Source: Streptomyces roseus
GTDB taxonomy: Bacteria; Actinomycetota; Actinomycetes; Streptomycetales; Streptomycetaceae
DNA: 64,000 nucleotides
Assembly: GCF_001044425.1 (NCBI RefSeq)
Contig: NZ_LFML01000049.1
Span: 85,535 to 149,534 of the forward strand
Direction of reading: 5' to 3'
Shown: one piece after another, positions 1 to 8,435 of the stretch
Position numbering within the stretch: the first letter of the stretch is position 1
How the letters are laid out: the number at the start of each line of letters is the position of its first letter
Position numbers and translations under genes: made by a program
The notes under the pieces: generated by a model
What the model saw: the letters and a program-made list of their open reading frames with translations, nothing else
Databases searched by the model: none
What the model was told of the DNA's origin: nothing

Positions 1-81
1 GGGAGGTTCCTCCCCCGGGCGGGGGAGGCGGTTCCCCTGTGCGGGGGAGGTGGGGGGCGGCGCGGGCGGGACCGTTGGGTC

Positions 82-1032
82 ATGACCGCACAAGCCGTTC
101 ACACGGGGGCCGGACCCAAGGCCCTGAGGGCGGTGGCCCTGGCCGCCACCGTGCCCTATCTCGTACTCAAGTCCGCCTGGCTGTCGGGGAGCCGGGTCGG
201 CATCCCCGACGGCAGCCCGCTGCTGGAGCAGGGGACGTTCCTCGCCGTGGCCAACGCGGTGACCCTGGCCATGGACGCGAGCGTGATCGTTCTCGTCCTG
301 GTCCTCACCCGGCCCTGGGGGATGCGGGTGCCCTCCTGGCTGCTCACGCTGCCCGCCTTCGTCGCCACCGGGCTCCTCACCCCGATCCTCTTCGCGTTCC
401 CCGCCCAACTGCTCATACGGGCGGCCGGTCAGGGCTCCCCGGCGGCCTCCGGGGAAGGGGCGCGGGCCTTCCTCGACCCATGGGTGTTCACCGTCGTCTA
501 CACCGGTTTCTCCGTCCAAGGACTCGCCCTGGCAGGGCTGTTCGTGCCCTATGCGCGCAGGCGCTGGGGCCGGCGGTGGCAGGGCGTGCTGGGCCGCGGG
601 CTCCCGTCACCCACGGGGGTGGTGGCGGGAGCCGCGGCGCTGGGCGGCCTGGTGATCGCCGCCGTCCACCTGTACTGGGCCTTCGGGGGGACGGCGGGGC
701 TGGGGGAGGAGCAGGCCGCCGCCCGTTCGGTGTTGACGGGAGTGGTCTTCGCGGTGCACGCGATGTGCGCGCTCGCCGCCGGCGTGGGGGCGGTGCTGCT
801 GGCCCGCGGCGGGAGCCGCGCCGCGTGGTGGCCGTCGGCCCTCACCTGGACCGGCTCGGCGGCCGCCCTGTGCTGGGGGCTGTGGCAGTGGATCGCCTCG
901 CTGGGCCCGCAGCTCGACGGCGGCGAACCGGCCTCGGCGGCGGTCCGCTCGATCTACGCTGGCCAGATGATCACCGGAATATGTGCCGCCGCCGTGCTGA
1001 CCCGGTTCCTCGTCCCCCGCCGCGAGGGGTGA
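82..1032 (+). CDS. Polytopic membrane protein of unknown function, first gene of a two-component operon
   Basis: A 316-residue protein made almost entirely of hydrophobic segments; I count about eight membrane spans, spread from residue 15 to the C-terminus, joined by short Arg-rich loops. I recognise no catalytic motif. Its stop codon overlaps the ATG of the downstream histidine kinase (ATGA), so the two are translationally coupled, and it may be a membrane partner or accessory sensor of that kinase. The 81 bases before the ATG are G-rich with repeats of GGGGGAGG but no well-placed ribosome-binding site. The function is inferred from position only. Confidence 0.8.
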   Translation: MTAQAVHTGAGPKALRAVALAATVPYLVLKSAWLSGSRVGIPDGSPLLEQGTFLAVANAVTLAMDASVIVLVLVLTRPWGMRVPSWLLTLPAFVATGLLTPILFAFPAQLLIRAAGQGSPAASGEGARAFLDPWVFTVVYTGFSVQGLALAGLFVPYARRRWGRRWQGVLGRGLPSPTGVVAGAAALGGLVIAAVHLYWAFGGTAGLGEEQAAARSVLTGVVFAVHAMCALAAGVGAVLLARGGSRAAWWPSALTWTGSAAALCWGLWQWIASLGPQLDGGEPASAAVRSIYAGQMITGICAAAVLTRFLVPRREG

Positions 1033-2315
1033 TGCGGACGGCGGCGTCCCGGCTGTTGGGGCCGAGGGCCCGGCTGCGGTGGGTGCACCTGGTCCTCGGC
1101 GGGGCCCTGCTGATGCCGTACTTCCTCCTCGCCCAGGTGGTGGTCGGCGTGGGAGCCGGCCGGGGCGGGTTCTTCAACTCGGTCCCGCTGACCTTCGCCT
1201 CGTACGGGCTGGCCCTGCCGCTGGCCGCGGGGAGCGCCGTGTTCGGGCTCGTCCGGCCGCTGTCGGCCGGAGCCGTACGGGCCCTGTGCGGGGTGCCGGG
1301 CGAGCTGCTGGCCGAGGGGCCGGCCCGGTCCTGGGCGGCGCGGGGGCGGACCTCGGCCTGGTGGACCCTGCACCTGGGGGTCGGCGCGGTGGTCAGCGGG
1401 ATCAGCCTCGCGGCGCCGCCCATGGCGGTGGTGCTCATCGCGCTGCCGTTCGTGAGCGGGCTGCGGAGCGCCGAGCTGGGGCTCGGGGTGTTCAGCACCG
1501 GCGCCGGGCCGTACCTGGCACCGCTGCTCGGGATCGGGCTGCTCGCCGGGGTGGTCCTGTCCGCCGCCGGGGCCGGGGCGCTGCTGGCCCGGACGGCGCC
1601 GGTCCTGCTCGGGCCGACGGCGGCGGACCGGCTGGCCGCGGCCGAGGAGCGGGCCGCCGACCTGGCCGTGCGCAACCGGCTGGCCCGGGAGCTGCACGAC
1701 GCGGTCGGGCACGCCCTCGGCGCCGTCACCCTCCAGGCGGCGGCCGCCCGGCGGGTGCTCGACCACGACCCCGGGTTCGTACGGGAGGCGCTGGCCGCGA
1801 TCGAGGAGACCACCCGGCGGACGGTGGGCGAGCTCGACGCCGTGCTCGGCCTGCTGCGGGACGGCGACCCGGCCCGGGCCGACGCCGCCCCCGCCCCGAC
1901 CCTCGCCGCCGATCTCGGCGCACTGCTGGCCCGCACCCGGGCCGCCGGGACCGCCGTCACCGACCACCAGGACCCCGGACCGGGCGGAAACTGGGCGCAG
2001 CTCCCGGCGATCGCCTCCCGCGAGGCGTACCGGATCGTCCAGGAGGGCCTGAGCAACGCCCTGCGGCACGGCGCGGGCCCCGTCGAGCTGCGGATCGCCG
2101 TACGGGGCGCGAAAGACGGCCCCCCTCGTGAACTGGAGATCACCATGACCAATCCGCCGGGTCCCGCCGCCGGGCCGCGGCCCCGGACCACCGGGGGCCG
2201 CGGACTGCCCGGCGCCGCCGAGCGGGCCGGCCTGCTCGGCGGCCGCGTCGAAGCCGGCCCGCACCAGGGGCTGTGGCGGCTGCGGGCCGTCCTCCCGCTC
2301 GGCGGGGGCTCGTGA
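1032..2315 (+). CDS. Sensor histidine kinase, NarL/DesK-type (HisKA_3)
   Basis: A 427-residue membrane kinase that would autophosphorylate and pass phosphate to the response regulator that follows. About four membrane segments occupy the first 190 residues. The dimerisation/phosphoacceptor helix follows, with the motif RELHDAVGHALG, whose first His is the likely phosphorylated residue. The ATPase N-box is EGLSNALRHG and the G2 box GGRGLPGAAERA. The usual acidic G1 motif (DNGxG) is degenerate and reads TNPPGPA, a variant I believe is seen in other Streptomyces kinases of this class. The ATG at 1032 overlaps the upstream stop; longer in-frame extensions into the upstream gene are artefacts. Confidence 0.9.
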   Translation: MRTAASRLLGPRARLRWVHLVLGGALLMPYFLLAQVVVGVGAGRGGFFNSVPLTFASYGLALPLAAGSAVFGLVRPLSAGAVRALCGVPGELLAEGPARSWAARGRTSAWWTLHLGVGAVVSGISLAAPPMAVVLIALPFVSGLRSAELGLGVFSTGAGPYLAPLLGIGLLAGVVLSAAGAGALLARTAPVLLGPTAADRLAAAEERAADLAVRNRLARELHDAVGHALGAVTLQAAAARRVLDHDPGFVREALAAIEETTRRTVGELDAVLGLLRDGDPARADAAPAPTLAADLGALLARTRAAGTAVTDHQDPGPGGNWAQLPAIASREAYRIVQEGLSNALRHGAGPVELRIAVRGAKDGPPRELEITMTNPPGPAAGPRPRTTGGRGLPGAAERAGLLGGRVEAGPHQGLWRLRAVLPLGGGS

Positions 2316-2986
2316 CGGCCGCCTCGGGCCGGGCGCCGCTGCGCATCGTGATCGCCGACGACGAGCGGATGGTCCGCACCGCCCTGCGGGTCATCCTCGA
2401 AGCCGAACCCGATCTGGTGGTGGTCGGCGAGGCGGCCACCGGCGCCGAGGCCGTCCCCCTCGTGCGTTCGCTGGCCCCCGACGTGGTGCTGATGGATGTC
2501 CGGATGCCCGAGATCGACGGCATCCGGGCCACCGAGCAGATCCTGTCCACACTGGCCGAGCCGCCCCGGATCGTGGTCGTCACCACCTTCGAGAACGACG
2601 CGTACGTCTACGACGCGCTGCGCGCGGGCGCCGCCGGCTTCCTCCTGAAGCGGGCCGAGCCCGAGGAGCTGATCGGCGCGGTCCGCCTCGTCGCCCGGGG
2701 CGACAGCCTGCTCTTCCCGGCGGCCGTCCGCGCCCTGGCCGCGTCCCACGCGCCCGGCGGCCGGGGCTGCGCGGCGCCCTGGGCGGCGCGGCTCACCGAC
2801 CGGGAGGCGGGCGTACTGCGCCTGATGGCCACCGGCCTGTCCAACCAGGAGATGAGCGAACGACTCGGCGTCGGTCCACAGACGATCAAGACCCACGTGG
2901 CGGCGGTCCTGTCCAAGACGGGCTCGCGCGACCGCACCCAGGCGGTCATCGCGGCCTACGAGGGCGGCTTCATGAAGAAAGACTGA
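2312..2986 (+). CDS. Response regulator, NarL/LuxR family
   Basis: A 224-residue two-domain regulator. The receiver domain has the acidic pair DDE near residue 16, the phosphoacceptor Asp62 in VVLMDVRMPE, and the conserved Lys in FLLKRAE. The C-terminal LuxR-type HTH begins LTDREAGVLRLMATGLSNQE and contains the recognition-helix stretch VGPQTIKTHVAAVLSK. The GTG start at 2312 overlaps the kinase stop (GTGA), so kinase and regulator form a coupled pair. The target genes cannot be read from the sequence; a penicillin-binding protein follows 62 bases downstream on the same strand and could be co-transcribed, which is an inference. Confidence 0.92.
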   Translation: MTAASGRAPLRIVIADDERMVRTALRVILEAEPDLVVVGEAATGAEAVPLVRSLAPDVVLMDVRMPEIDGIRATEQILSTLAEPPRIVVVTTFENDAYVYDALRAGAAGFLLKRAEPEELIGAVRLVARGDSLLFPAAVRALAASHAPGGRGCAAPWAARLTDREAGVLRLMATGLSNQEMSERLGVGPQTIKTHVAAVLSKTGSRDRTQAVIAAYEGGFMKKD

Positions 2987-3048
2987 GAACCCGGCCACAA
3001 TCGGGGCAGAGCGGAACGCCGCGAGGCCCTGACACGTCTTTCCCGGAG

Positions 3049-4497
3049 ATGAACAAAACGATCAGGCGTGCGTCGGTCTTCTGTCTGCTCCTGGTGCTGG
3101 CCCTTCTGGTGCGGGTCACCTGGGTGCAGGCCTACCAAGGCCAGGCCCTCGCGGACAACGAGAACAACCGGCGGAACCTCATCGGGCAGTACGAGAACCC
3201 GCTGGGCAACATCATCGTGGGCGGGGAGGCGATCACCGGCTCGGTGAAGACGGACGGAAAGGACTTCGGCTACAAGCGCACCTACGTCAACGGCCCGCTC
3301 TACGCGCCGCTCACCGGCTACAGCTCCCAGGCCTTCGGCACGAGCATGCTGGAGGGGGTCTACAAGAAGATCCTCAACGGGTCCGACGACCGGCTCAAGA
3401 CGGTGATGGACATGCTCACCAACAAGCGGGCCGCGCCGGGCAACGTGCTGACCACCGTCGACAAGGACGTGCAGACGGCCGCGTACGAGGCGCTCCAGGG
3501 CAAGCAGGGCGCCGCCGTCGCCATCGACCCGGCGACCGGCGAGATCCTCGCCATCGTGAACAACCCCTCCTTCGACCCGGGCAGCATCGCCGGGGCCAAC
3601 GACAAGCAGGCCTGGGAGAAGCTGATCGAGGACAAGGGCAAGGCCCTGGAGAACGTTGCCCTGCGCAAGCCGCAGGCGCCCGGCTCCACCTTCAAGCTGG
3701 TCACCCTCGCCGCGGCCATCGAGAACGGCCTGGTCACCAACCTCGACACGCCGACCGGCACCCCGGACCCGTACACGATCCCCGGGACCCGGACCCAGCT
3801 GCCCAGCGAGGCGGGCTCCGCGGCCTGCAACAACGTCTCGGCGCGCACCGCGCTGCGGCTGTCCTGCAACAACGTCTTCGCGGAGCTGGCGCACAAGCTG
3901 GGCCAGGACAAGATGCGGGCGATGGCGGAGAAGCTCGGTTTCAACAGCGAGATCTCGACCCCCGTGACCGCCCGTCCGGGGAGCAAGTACCCGACGCAGA
4001 AGATGTCCGTCGACCAGGTCGCGCAGACCGGTATCGGCCAGTTCGACGTGCAGGCCACCCCGCTCCAGATGGCGATGGTGACCGCCGCGATCGAGAACGG
4101 CGGCAAGCTCGTCGCCCCCCACTCGGTCTCCGAGGTCACCGACGGGAACGGCAACGTGCTGGAGAGCCTCAAGGACCCGAAGTCCGAGCAGGTCATGAAG
4201 GAGAAGACCGCCTCGATGCTCCAGGACGCCATGCGGACGGTCGCCACCGAGGGCGGCGGCAAGCCCGCGCAGGTGACGGGCGCCGAGGTGGGCGGCAAGA
4301 CCGGTACCGCGCAGCGCGGCGTGAACAACAGCCTGCCGCCGCTGGCCTGGTTCACCTCGTACGGCAAGCTCGGCGGCAAGCAGATCGCCGTCGCCGTGGT
4401 GATCGAGAACTCGGACACCGACCGCTCCGAGATCGGCGGCGGCAAGCTGGCCGCCCCGATCGCCCAGAAGATGATGGCGGCTTGGCTGAAGAAGTAG
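3049..4497 (+). CDS. Class B penicillin-binding protein (PbpA-type D,D-transpeptidase)
   Basis: A 482-residue peptidoglycan transpeptidase anchored by one N-terminal membrane helix (residues about 8-28). The dimerisation region precedes a complete catalytic domain with STFK at residues 213-216 (acylated Ser213), SCN at 272-274 and KTGT from residue 417. Size and motif spacing match the actinobacterial PbpA group. It is not beside rodA here, so it is probably one of several paralogues in the genome. A strong hairpin after the stop ends the transcription unit. The short 62-base gap after the response regulator leaves open whether it has its own promoter. Confidence 0.92.
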   Translation: MNKTIRRASVFCLLLVLALLVRVTWVQAYQGQALADNENNRRNLIGQYENPLGNIIVGGEAITGSVKTDGKDFGYKRTYVNGPLYAPLTGYSSQAFGTSMLEGVYKKILNGSDDRLKTVMDMLTNKRAAPGNVLTTVDKDVQTAAYEALQGKQGAAVAIDPATGEILAIVNNPSFDPGSIAGANDKQAWEKLIEDKGKALENVALRKPQAPGSTFKLVTLAAAIENGLVTNLDTPTGTPDPYTIPGTRTQLPSEAGSAACNNVSARTALRLSCNNVFAELAHKLGQDKMRAMAEKLGFNSEISTPVTARPGSKYPTQKMSVDQVAQTGIGQFDVQATPLQMAMVTAAIENGGKLVAPHSVSEVTDGNGNVLESLKDPKSEQVMKEKTASMLQDAMRTVATEGGGKPAQVTGAEVGGKTGTAQRGVNNSLPPLAWFTSYGKLGGKQIAVAVVIENSDTDRSEIGGGKLAAPIAQKMMAAWLKK

Positions 4498-4517
4498 CCG
4501 CGCCGGCCGCTCCACGA

Positions 4518-4548
4518 CGCGCCGGGAACCGACGTGGTTCCCGGCGCG
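4518..4548 (+). terminator. Intrinsic-terminator-like hairpin after the PBP gene
   Basis: A perfect 13-bp inverted repeat (CGCGCCGGGAACC and its complement) around the loop GACGT, followed by TTTCCC. It starts 21 bases after the PBP stop and ends just before the acetyltransferase ATG. It also argues against a longer start for that acetyltransferase at 4482, which would read through the hairpin. Confidence 0.75.
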
Positions 4549-4559
4549 TTTCCCTTCCC

Positions 4560-5069
4560 ATGATCAGACCCGCGCGACCCGCAGATCTCGACGCCATAGC
4601 GGCCCTCCACACCCGGGCCCGGGCCACCTACTACCAGCGGCGCGCCCCCGAGGAGGACGGCGCGGGCGAGGCCGAACTCGCGGGCACCCGCCAGGGCTGG
4701 TCGGTGGCGGTCGCCCGGAGTGCCGCCGAGGGCGGGGTGCTGTGCGCCGAGCGGGACGGGGAGCTGACGGGGGTGGCCGCCTTCCGGACGGCCGGCGGCG
4801 AGACGACCCTCACCCAGCTGCACGTGGATCCGGCCCACTGGCGACGGGGCACCGGCGCCGCCCTGCACGCCGCCTGCGTCGAGGCGTGGCGGCGCGCCGG
4901 GATCGGCCGGGTCCGGCTGGAGGTCTACGAACACAACCTGCGGGCCCAGGCCTTCTACGCCCGCCAGGGCTGGCACCCGGATCCGGCCGGTGCGCAGCGC
5001 TCCGGCTCGCACCTCACGCTGTGGCTCAGCCTCGGCTCCGGGGAATGCGACGCCCCGACAGGTGGTTGA
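4560..5069 (+). CDS. GNAT-family N-acetyltransferase
   Basis: A 169-residue single-domain acetyltransferase. It begins IRPARPADLDAIAALH, has the GNAT motif A region LTQLHVDPAHWRRGTGAALH (acetyl-CoA pyrophosphate loop RRGTGA) and the motif B end VYEHNLRAQAFYARQGWH, typical of RimI-like enzymes. The acceptor substrate is not evident. I chose the ATG at 4560 because the terminator hairpin occupies the region covered by the longer in-frame option. The next gene starts 44 bases downstream and could be co-transcribed. Confidence 0.85.
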   Translation: MIRPARPADLDAIAALHTRARATYYQRRAPEEDGAGEAELAGTRQGWSVAVARSAAEGGVLCAERDGELTGVAAFRTAGGETTLTQLHVDPAHWRRGTGAALHAACVEAWRRAGIGRVRLEVYEHNLRAQAFYARQGWHPDPAGAQRSGSHLTLWLSLGSGECDAPTGG

Positions 5070-5112
5070 AGCCGAAACCGTCCCATCCCGGAACAAGGAG
5101 AGAAAAAGGATC

Positions 5113-5820
5113 ATGCGCGTCGAGATCTGGAGCGACATCGCCTGCCCCTGGTGCTACATCGGCAAGGCCCGGTTCACGAAGGGGCTGGCCGAGTTCGCGC
5201 ACCGCGACGAGGTGGAGATCGTCTTCCGGTCCTTCGAGCTCGACCCGAACAGCCCCAAGGGCACGGTGGCGCCCGTCCTGGAGATGCTCGCCAAGAAGTA
5301 CGGCCGCACCCTCGACGAGGCCCGCGCCATGGAGGAGCACGTCGCCGCGAGCGCCCGCGCCGAGGGGCTGACGTACCGCACCGACGGCCGCGACCACGGC
5401 AACACCTTCGACATCCACCGCCTGCTGCACCTGGCCGCCGCCCGCGGCCGTCAGGAGGAACTGCTCGACCTCGCCTACCGCGCGAACTTCGCGCAGGAGC
5501 GGTCGGTGTTCGACCCCGAGGTGCTGATCGCCCTCGCGGTCGAGGCCGGGCTGGACGAGGCGGAGGCCCGTACGGTCCTGGCCGACGACACCGCGTACGC
5601 CGCAGAGGTACGGGCGGACGAGCGCGAGGCGGCCGAACTCGGCGCGAACGCCGTGCCGTTCTTCGTCTTCGACCGCCGCTACGGCATCTCCGGCGGCCAG
5701 CCCGCCGAGGTCTTCACCCAGGCCCTGGAACAGGCCTGGGCCGGCCGCGAGGTGCCCGAGCCCGCGGCCGGGGCCGAGGCCTGCACCCCGGACGGCGCCT
5801 GCGCGGTCCCGCAGGCCTGA
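5113..5820 (+). CDS. DsbA-family (FrnE-like) thiol oxidoreductase
   Basis: A 235-residue cytoplasmic protein of the DsbA/FrnE thioredoxin-fold family. The active-site motif CPWC lies at residues 12-15, right after the first strand (EIWSDIACPWCYIGKARF). The helical insertion follows, and the thioredoxin-fold end contains VPFFVFDRRYGISGGQP with the cis-proline region. A further Cys-containing tail (ACTPDGACAVPQA) is unusual and may carry a redox or metal pair. No signal peptide is present, so it probably acts inside the cell. The ATG at 5113 follows the purine-rich stretch AAGGAGAGAAAAAGG. The tail overlaps one copy of a 21-bp direct repeat. Confidence 0.85.
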   Translation: MRVEIWSDIACPWCYIGKARFTKGLAEFAHRDEVEIVFRSFELDPNSPKGTVAPVLEMLAKKYGRTLDEARAMEEHVAASARAEGLTYRTDGRDHGNTFDIHRLLHLAAARGRQEELLDLAYRANFAQERSVFDPEVLIALAVEAGLDEAEARTVLADDTAYAAEVRADEREAAELGANAVPFFVFDRRYGISGGQPAEVFTQALEQAWAGREVPEPAAGAEACTPDGACAVPQA

Positions 5821-5860
5821 CCGGGGCCGCCCCGCCTGCCCCGCAGGCCTGACCGGGGCC
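5808..5860. repeat. Perfect 21-bp direct repeat across the DsbA-family stop codon
   Basis: The same 21 bases occur at 5808-5828 and 5840-5860, 32 bases apart. The first copy contains the last codons and stop of the DsbA-family gene and the second lies just after it. This looks like a small local duplication. Confidence 0.85.
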
Positions 5861-5868
5861 CGGTCCCG

Positions 5869-5904
5869 CCGGTCCGCCCGGGGCTGCGGCCCCGGGCGGA
5901 CCGG
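5869..5904. terminator. Bidirectional terminator hairpin between convergent genes
   Basis: A perfect 16-bp inverted repeat (arm CCGGTCCGCCCGGGGC) with tetraloop TGCG. It sits exactly between the convergent DsbA-family and aminotransferase genes, ending two bases before the aminotransferase stop. Confidence 0.85.
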
Positions 5905-5906
5905 TA

Positions 5907-6974
5907 TCAGTACAAGGTCTCCGACCAGGCAGCTTCCGCGGCGGCCGCGGCATCGGCCGGATCCGTGCCCAGGGCCGTGGCGAGGGCCGTCAGGGAGGTG
6001 AGGACCGCCTCCAGGGACGCCGCCTGGCCGTAATGGTTGACCCGGATCATCTCCCCGGCCGCCGACACCGGGGCCGCGGGGGCGGCGGCCAGCGCCTTCG
6101 ACGCCACCAGCGGGGCCTGCGGCACGCGGAGCGTGGTGGCCACCGGCGCCGCCTCCTCGGGGCGCGTCACGAACGGGGCGAGGCCCATCGCCTGCGCGCC
6201 CGCCCGGGTCGCCGCCGCGGCGGCGGAGTGGCGGGCCATCACCATCGGCAGGCCCTCGGTCGAGATCCGCTCCAGGCACGCCTCCAGGGCCAGCATCTCC
6301 AGCTGCGCCGGGGCGTGCGGCAGCGCCGTGCGGCCCGCGTCGATCCAGCGCTCCTTCCAGTCCAGGAGCGAGAGGTACGAGCGGCGCGGGGCCGCCGGGT
6401 TCTCGGCGAAGCGGGCCCACGCGCGGTCCGAGACCGACACCGCCGAGACCCCTGCCGGTCCGCCCATCGCCTTCTGGGCACCGATGACGCACAGGTCCAC
6501 GCCCCACGCGTCCGGCAGCAGCGGCTCCGCGCCCACCGAAGCCACCGCGTCGAGCATGAACAGCGCCCCGTGGGCCCGTACGGCCTCGCCGATCTCCGCC
6601 ACCGGGTTGGTGTTCCCGGTCGCCGCCTCCGCGTGGACCAGCGAGACGAAGTCGATCCGCGGGTGCTCGGCCAGCGCCCGGGCCACCTGCCCGGCCGTCA
6701 CCGCCGTGTCGAACGGCACCGCCAGGTCCACCACCTCAGCCCCGCAGTCGCGCAGCCAGTTGCCGAAGGTGGTCCCGTACGGGCCGGTGACCACGTTCAG
6801 CGCCGTCGAACCGGGCCGCGCGCCCGAGCGGATGCACCCCTCCAGCGGCAGCAGCGCCTCGCCCTGCGTGATCACCACCTCCTGCCGGGTGGACAGCAGG
6901 TCCGCGACCCCCCGTTCGATCGACGCGAAGCGCTCCGCCGTGAGCGGTGGGAGGTCCAGCAGGGGGTGCGTCAC
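5907..6974 (-). CDS. Class V aminotransferase (alanine-glyoxylate/serine-pyruvate type)
   Basis: A 355-residue PLP enzyme of fold type I, class V. The cofactor-binding Asp is in FMLDAVASVG, and the Schiff-base lysine is Lys168 in VIGAQKAMGGPAG. The C-terminal substrate motif GEMIRVNHYGQAA resembles the R-x-x-H-x-G motif of the alanine-glyoxylate/serine-pyruvate aminotransferase group, so it probably transfers an amino group to glyoxylate or pyruvate. The GTG start at 6974 is preceded on its strand by GAAGAGAGAG; longer in-frame extensions run into the divergent gene. It is divergent from the amidohydrolase with 78 bases between the starts. Confidence 0.85.
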   Translation of the reverse strand: MTHPLLDLPPLTAERFASIERGVADLLSTRQEVVITQGEALLPLEGCIRSGARPGSTALNVVTGPYGTTFGNWLRDCGAEVVDLAVPFDTAVTAGQVARALAEHPRIDFVSLVHAEAATGNTNPVAEIGEAVRAHGALFMLDAVASVGAEPLLPDAWGVDLCVIGAQKAMGGPAGVSAVSVSDRAWARFAENPAAPRRSYLSLLDWKERWIDAGRTALPHAPAQLEMLALEACLERISTEGLPMVMARHSAAAAATRAGAQAMGLAPFVTRPEEAAPVATTLRVPQAPLVASKALAAAPAAPVSAAGEMIRVNHYGQAASLEAVLTSLTALATALGTDPADAAAAAEAAWSETLY

Positions 6975-7039
6975 GGTGGTGCTCTCTCTTCGTCCGCTGC
7001 GTCCGGGGTCTACCCGCACGAGCGTACCGAGGCCGCACG

Positions 7040-7045
7040 TACAGT
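7040..7045 (+). promoter_or_regulatory. -10 box (TACAGT) of an apparently leaderless gene
   Basis: TACAGT fits the Streptomyces TANNNT -10 pattern and lies seven bases before the amidohydrolase ATG at 7053, so transcription would start at or next to the start codon. No good ribosome-binding site is present. The -35 is weak. Confidence 0.45.
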
Positions 7046-7052
7046 GCGGAAC

Positions 7053-8141
7053 ATGACCGATGACGTGCTGCATGTGAAGGGGCGTGTGCTCGTCGGGCCC
7101 GACGACGCGCGCGACGAGCTCTGGGTGGTCGGCGGCCGGATCTCCTACGAACGCCCGCACGGGGCGCGGGAGATCACCACCGTGTCCGGCTGGGCCCTGC
7201 CCGGGCTGGTCGACGCGCACTGCCACGTGGGCCTCGACGCCCACGGCCCGGTCGACGCGGAGACCGCCGAACGCCAGGCCCTGACCGACCGCGACGCCGG
7301 CACCCTGCTCATCCGCGACGCGGGGTCCCCCTCCGACACCCGCTGGATCGACGACCGCGAGGACCTGCCGAAGATCATCCGGGCGGGCCGCCACATCGCC
7401 CGCCCGCGCCGCTACATCCGCAACTTCGCCCACGAGATCGAGCCGTCCGACCTCGTCGCGTACGTGGGGCGCGAGGCGCGGCGCGGCGACGGCTGGGTCA
7501 AGCTGGTGGGGGACTGGATCGACCGCGAGGTGGGGGACCTGGCGCCCTGCTGGCCGCGGGCGGAGGTCGAGGCCGCCATCGCCGAGGCGCACCGGCTGGG
7601 CGCCCGCGTCACCGCGCACTGCTTCGCCGAGGACTCGCTGCGCGACCTGGTCGAGGCGGGCATCGACTGCATCGAGCACGCCACCGGGCTCACCGAGGAC
7701 ACGATCCCGCTGTTCGCGGAGCGCGGGGTGGCGATCGTCCCGACGCTCGTGAACATCGCGACGTTCCCGAAGATGGCGGCGGGCGGCGAGGCCAAGTTCC
7801 CGCGCTGGTCGGCGCACATGAGGCGGTTGCACGAGCGCCGGTACGACACCGTGCGGGCCGCCTACGACGCGGGCATCGGCGTGTACGTCGGTACCGACGC
7901 GGGAGGTTCCCTGCCGCACGGCCTGGTCGCGGCCGAGGTCGAGGAGCTGGTCCGGGCCGGGATCCCGGCGCTGGAGGCCCTCTCGGCGACGACGTGGGCG
8001 GCCCGCGAGTGGCTCGGCAGGCCGGGCCTGACCGAAGGGGCGCCGGCGGACCTGGTGGTCTACGACGCCGACCCGCGGGCCGACGTACGGGCGCTGGCGC
8101 AGCCGCGGCGCGTCGTCGTGAACGGGAAGGTCCGCGCCTGA
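7053..8141 (+). CDS. Amidohydrolase-family metal-dependent hydrolase
   Basis: A 362-residue enzyme of the amidohydrolase superfamily, imidazolonepropionase/dipeptidase-like branch. The first metal site is GLVDAHCHVGLDAH (H-x-H). Further ligands are expected in WVKLVGDW (bridging Lys), RVTAHCFAE, IDCIEHATG and YVGTDAGGSLPHG. The terminal strand ADLVVYDADPRADVRALAQP is the usual N/C beta-sandwich closure. The substrate cannot be read from the sequence. It lies divergent from a class V aminotransferase, which may share a promoter region but gives no clear pathway. The start is set by a leaderless-type promoter and by the conserved N-terminal sandwich strand. Confidence 0.85.
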   Translation: MTDDVLHVKGRVLVGPDDARDELWVVGGRISYERPHGAREITTVSGWALPGLVDAHCHVGLDAHGPVDAETAERQALTDRDAGTLLIRDAGSPSDTRWIDDREDLPKIIRAGRHIARPRRYIRNFAHEIEPSDLVAYVGREARRGDGWVKLVGDWIDREVGDLAPCWPRAEVEAAIAEAHRLGARVTAHCFAEDSLRDLVEAGIDCIEHATGLTEDTIPLFAERGVAIVPTLVNIATFPKMAAGGEAKFPRWSAHMRRLHERRYDTVRAAYDAGIGVYVGTDAGGSLPHGLVAAEVEELVRAGIPALEALSATTWAAREWLGRPGLTEGAPADLVVYDADPRADVRALAQPRRVVVNGKVRA

Positions 8142-8435
8142 ACGGGCGGTTGACGCGGGGCGTGACGCCGGAGGCCCGACGTCGTTGTGAAAGGCCGCCC
8201 GGGGGGCCGGCGTCGGCGTGTTCCCGGCGGCCGTGTGGCGGAAAAGAACTCCCGTTCCTTCTGAGGCGCAGTAAATCGAATACATGCATGAAAACCACCC
8301 TTTGGGGTGAACTCACCGCAGGTCGTCGCCCGTTCACTCTCCGTGCGTAAAGATTCCCAGGGTCAGAGGCCGTCGGCGCGCGATGTCCCCCATTGGCGGC
8401 GCGACGGCTCCCATCTCCCCGGGGGTTCCACCACC
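8142..8435. other. Intergenic region upstream of the LAETG surface protein
   Basis: This gap of 294 bases has an AT-richer patch (8270-8300), a short hairpin CACCC-TTTG-GGGTG near 8297 and a tiny ATG-initiated reading frame (8287-8350) that I do not consider proven. It presumably holds the promoter of the downstream gene; no operator was recognised. Confidence 0.4.

Noticed and set aside
39..1031. Long open frame running in-frame into the histidine kinase from position 39
   Set aside because: It overlaps the real membrane-protein gene at 82-1032 in another frame; its translation is Arg/Gly/Pro-rich without domain features. The kinase starts at the ATG at 1032.
971..2998. 675-codon minus-strand frame opposite the kinase and response regulator
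   Set aside because: Low-complexity translation mirroring GC-rich codons; the plus strand encodes clear kinase and regulator motifs over the same bases.
8287..8350. Twenty-codon frame starting MKTTLWGEL upstream of the LAETG gene
   Set aside because: No ribosome-binding site or promoter is convincing and the peptide has no feature; it could be a leader but I cannot support it.
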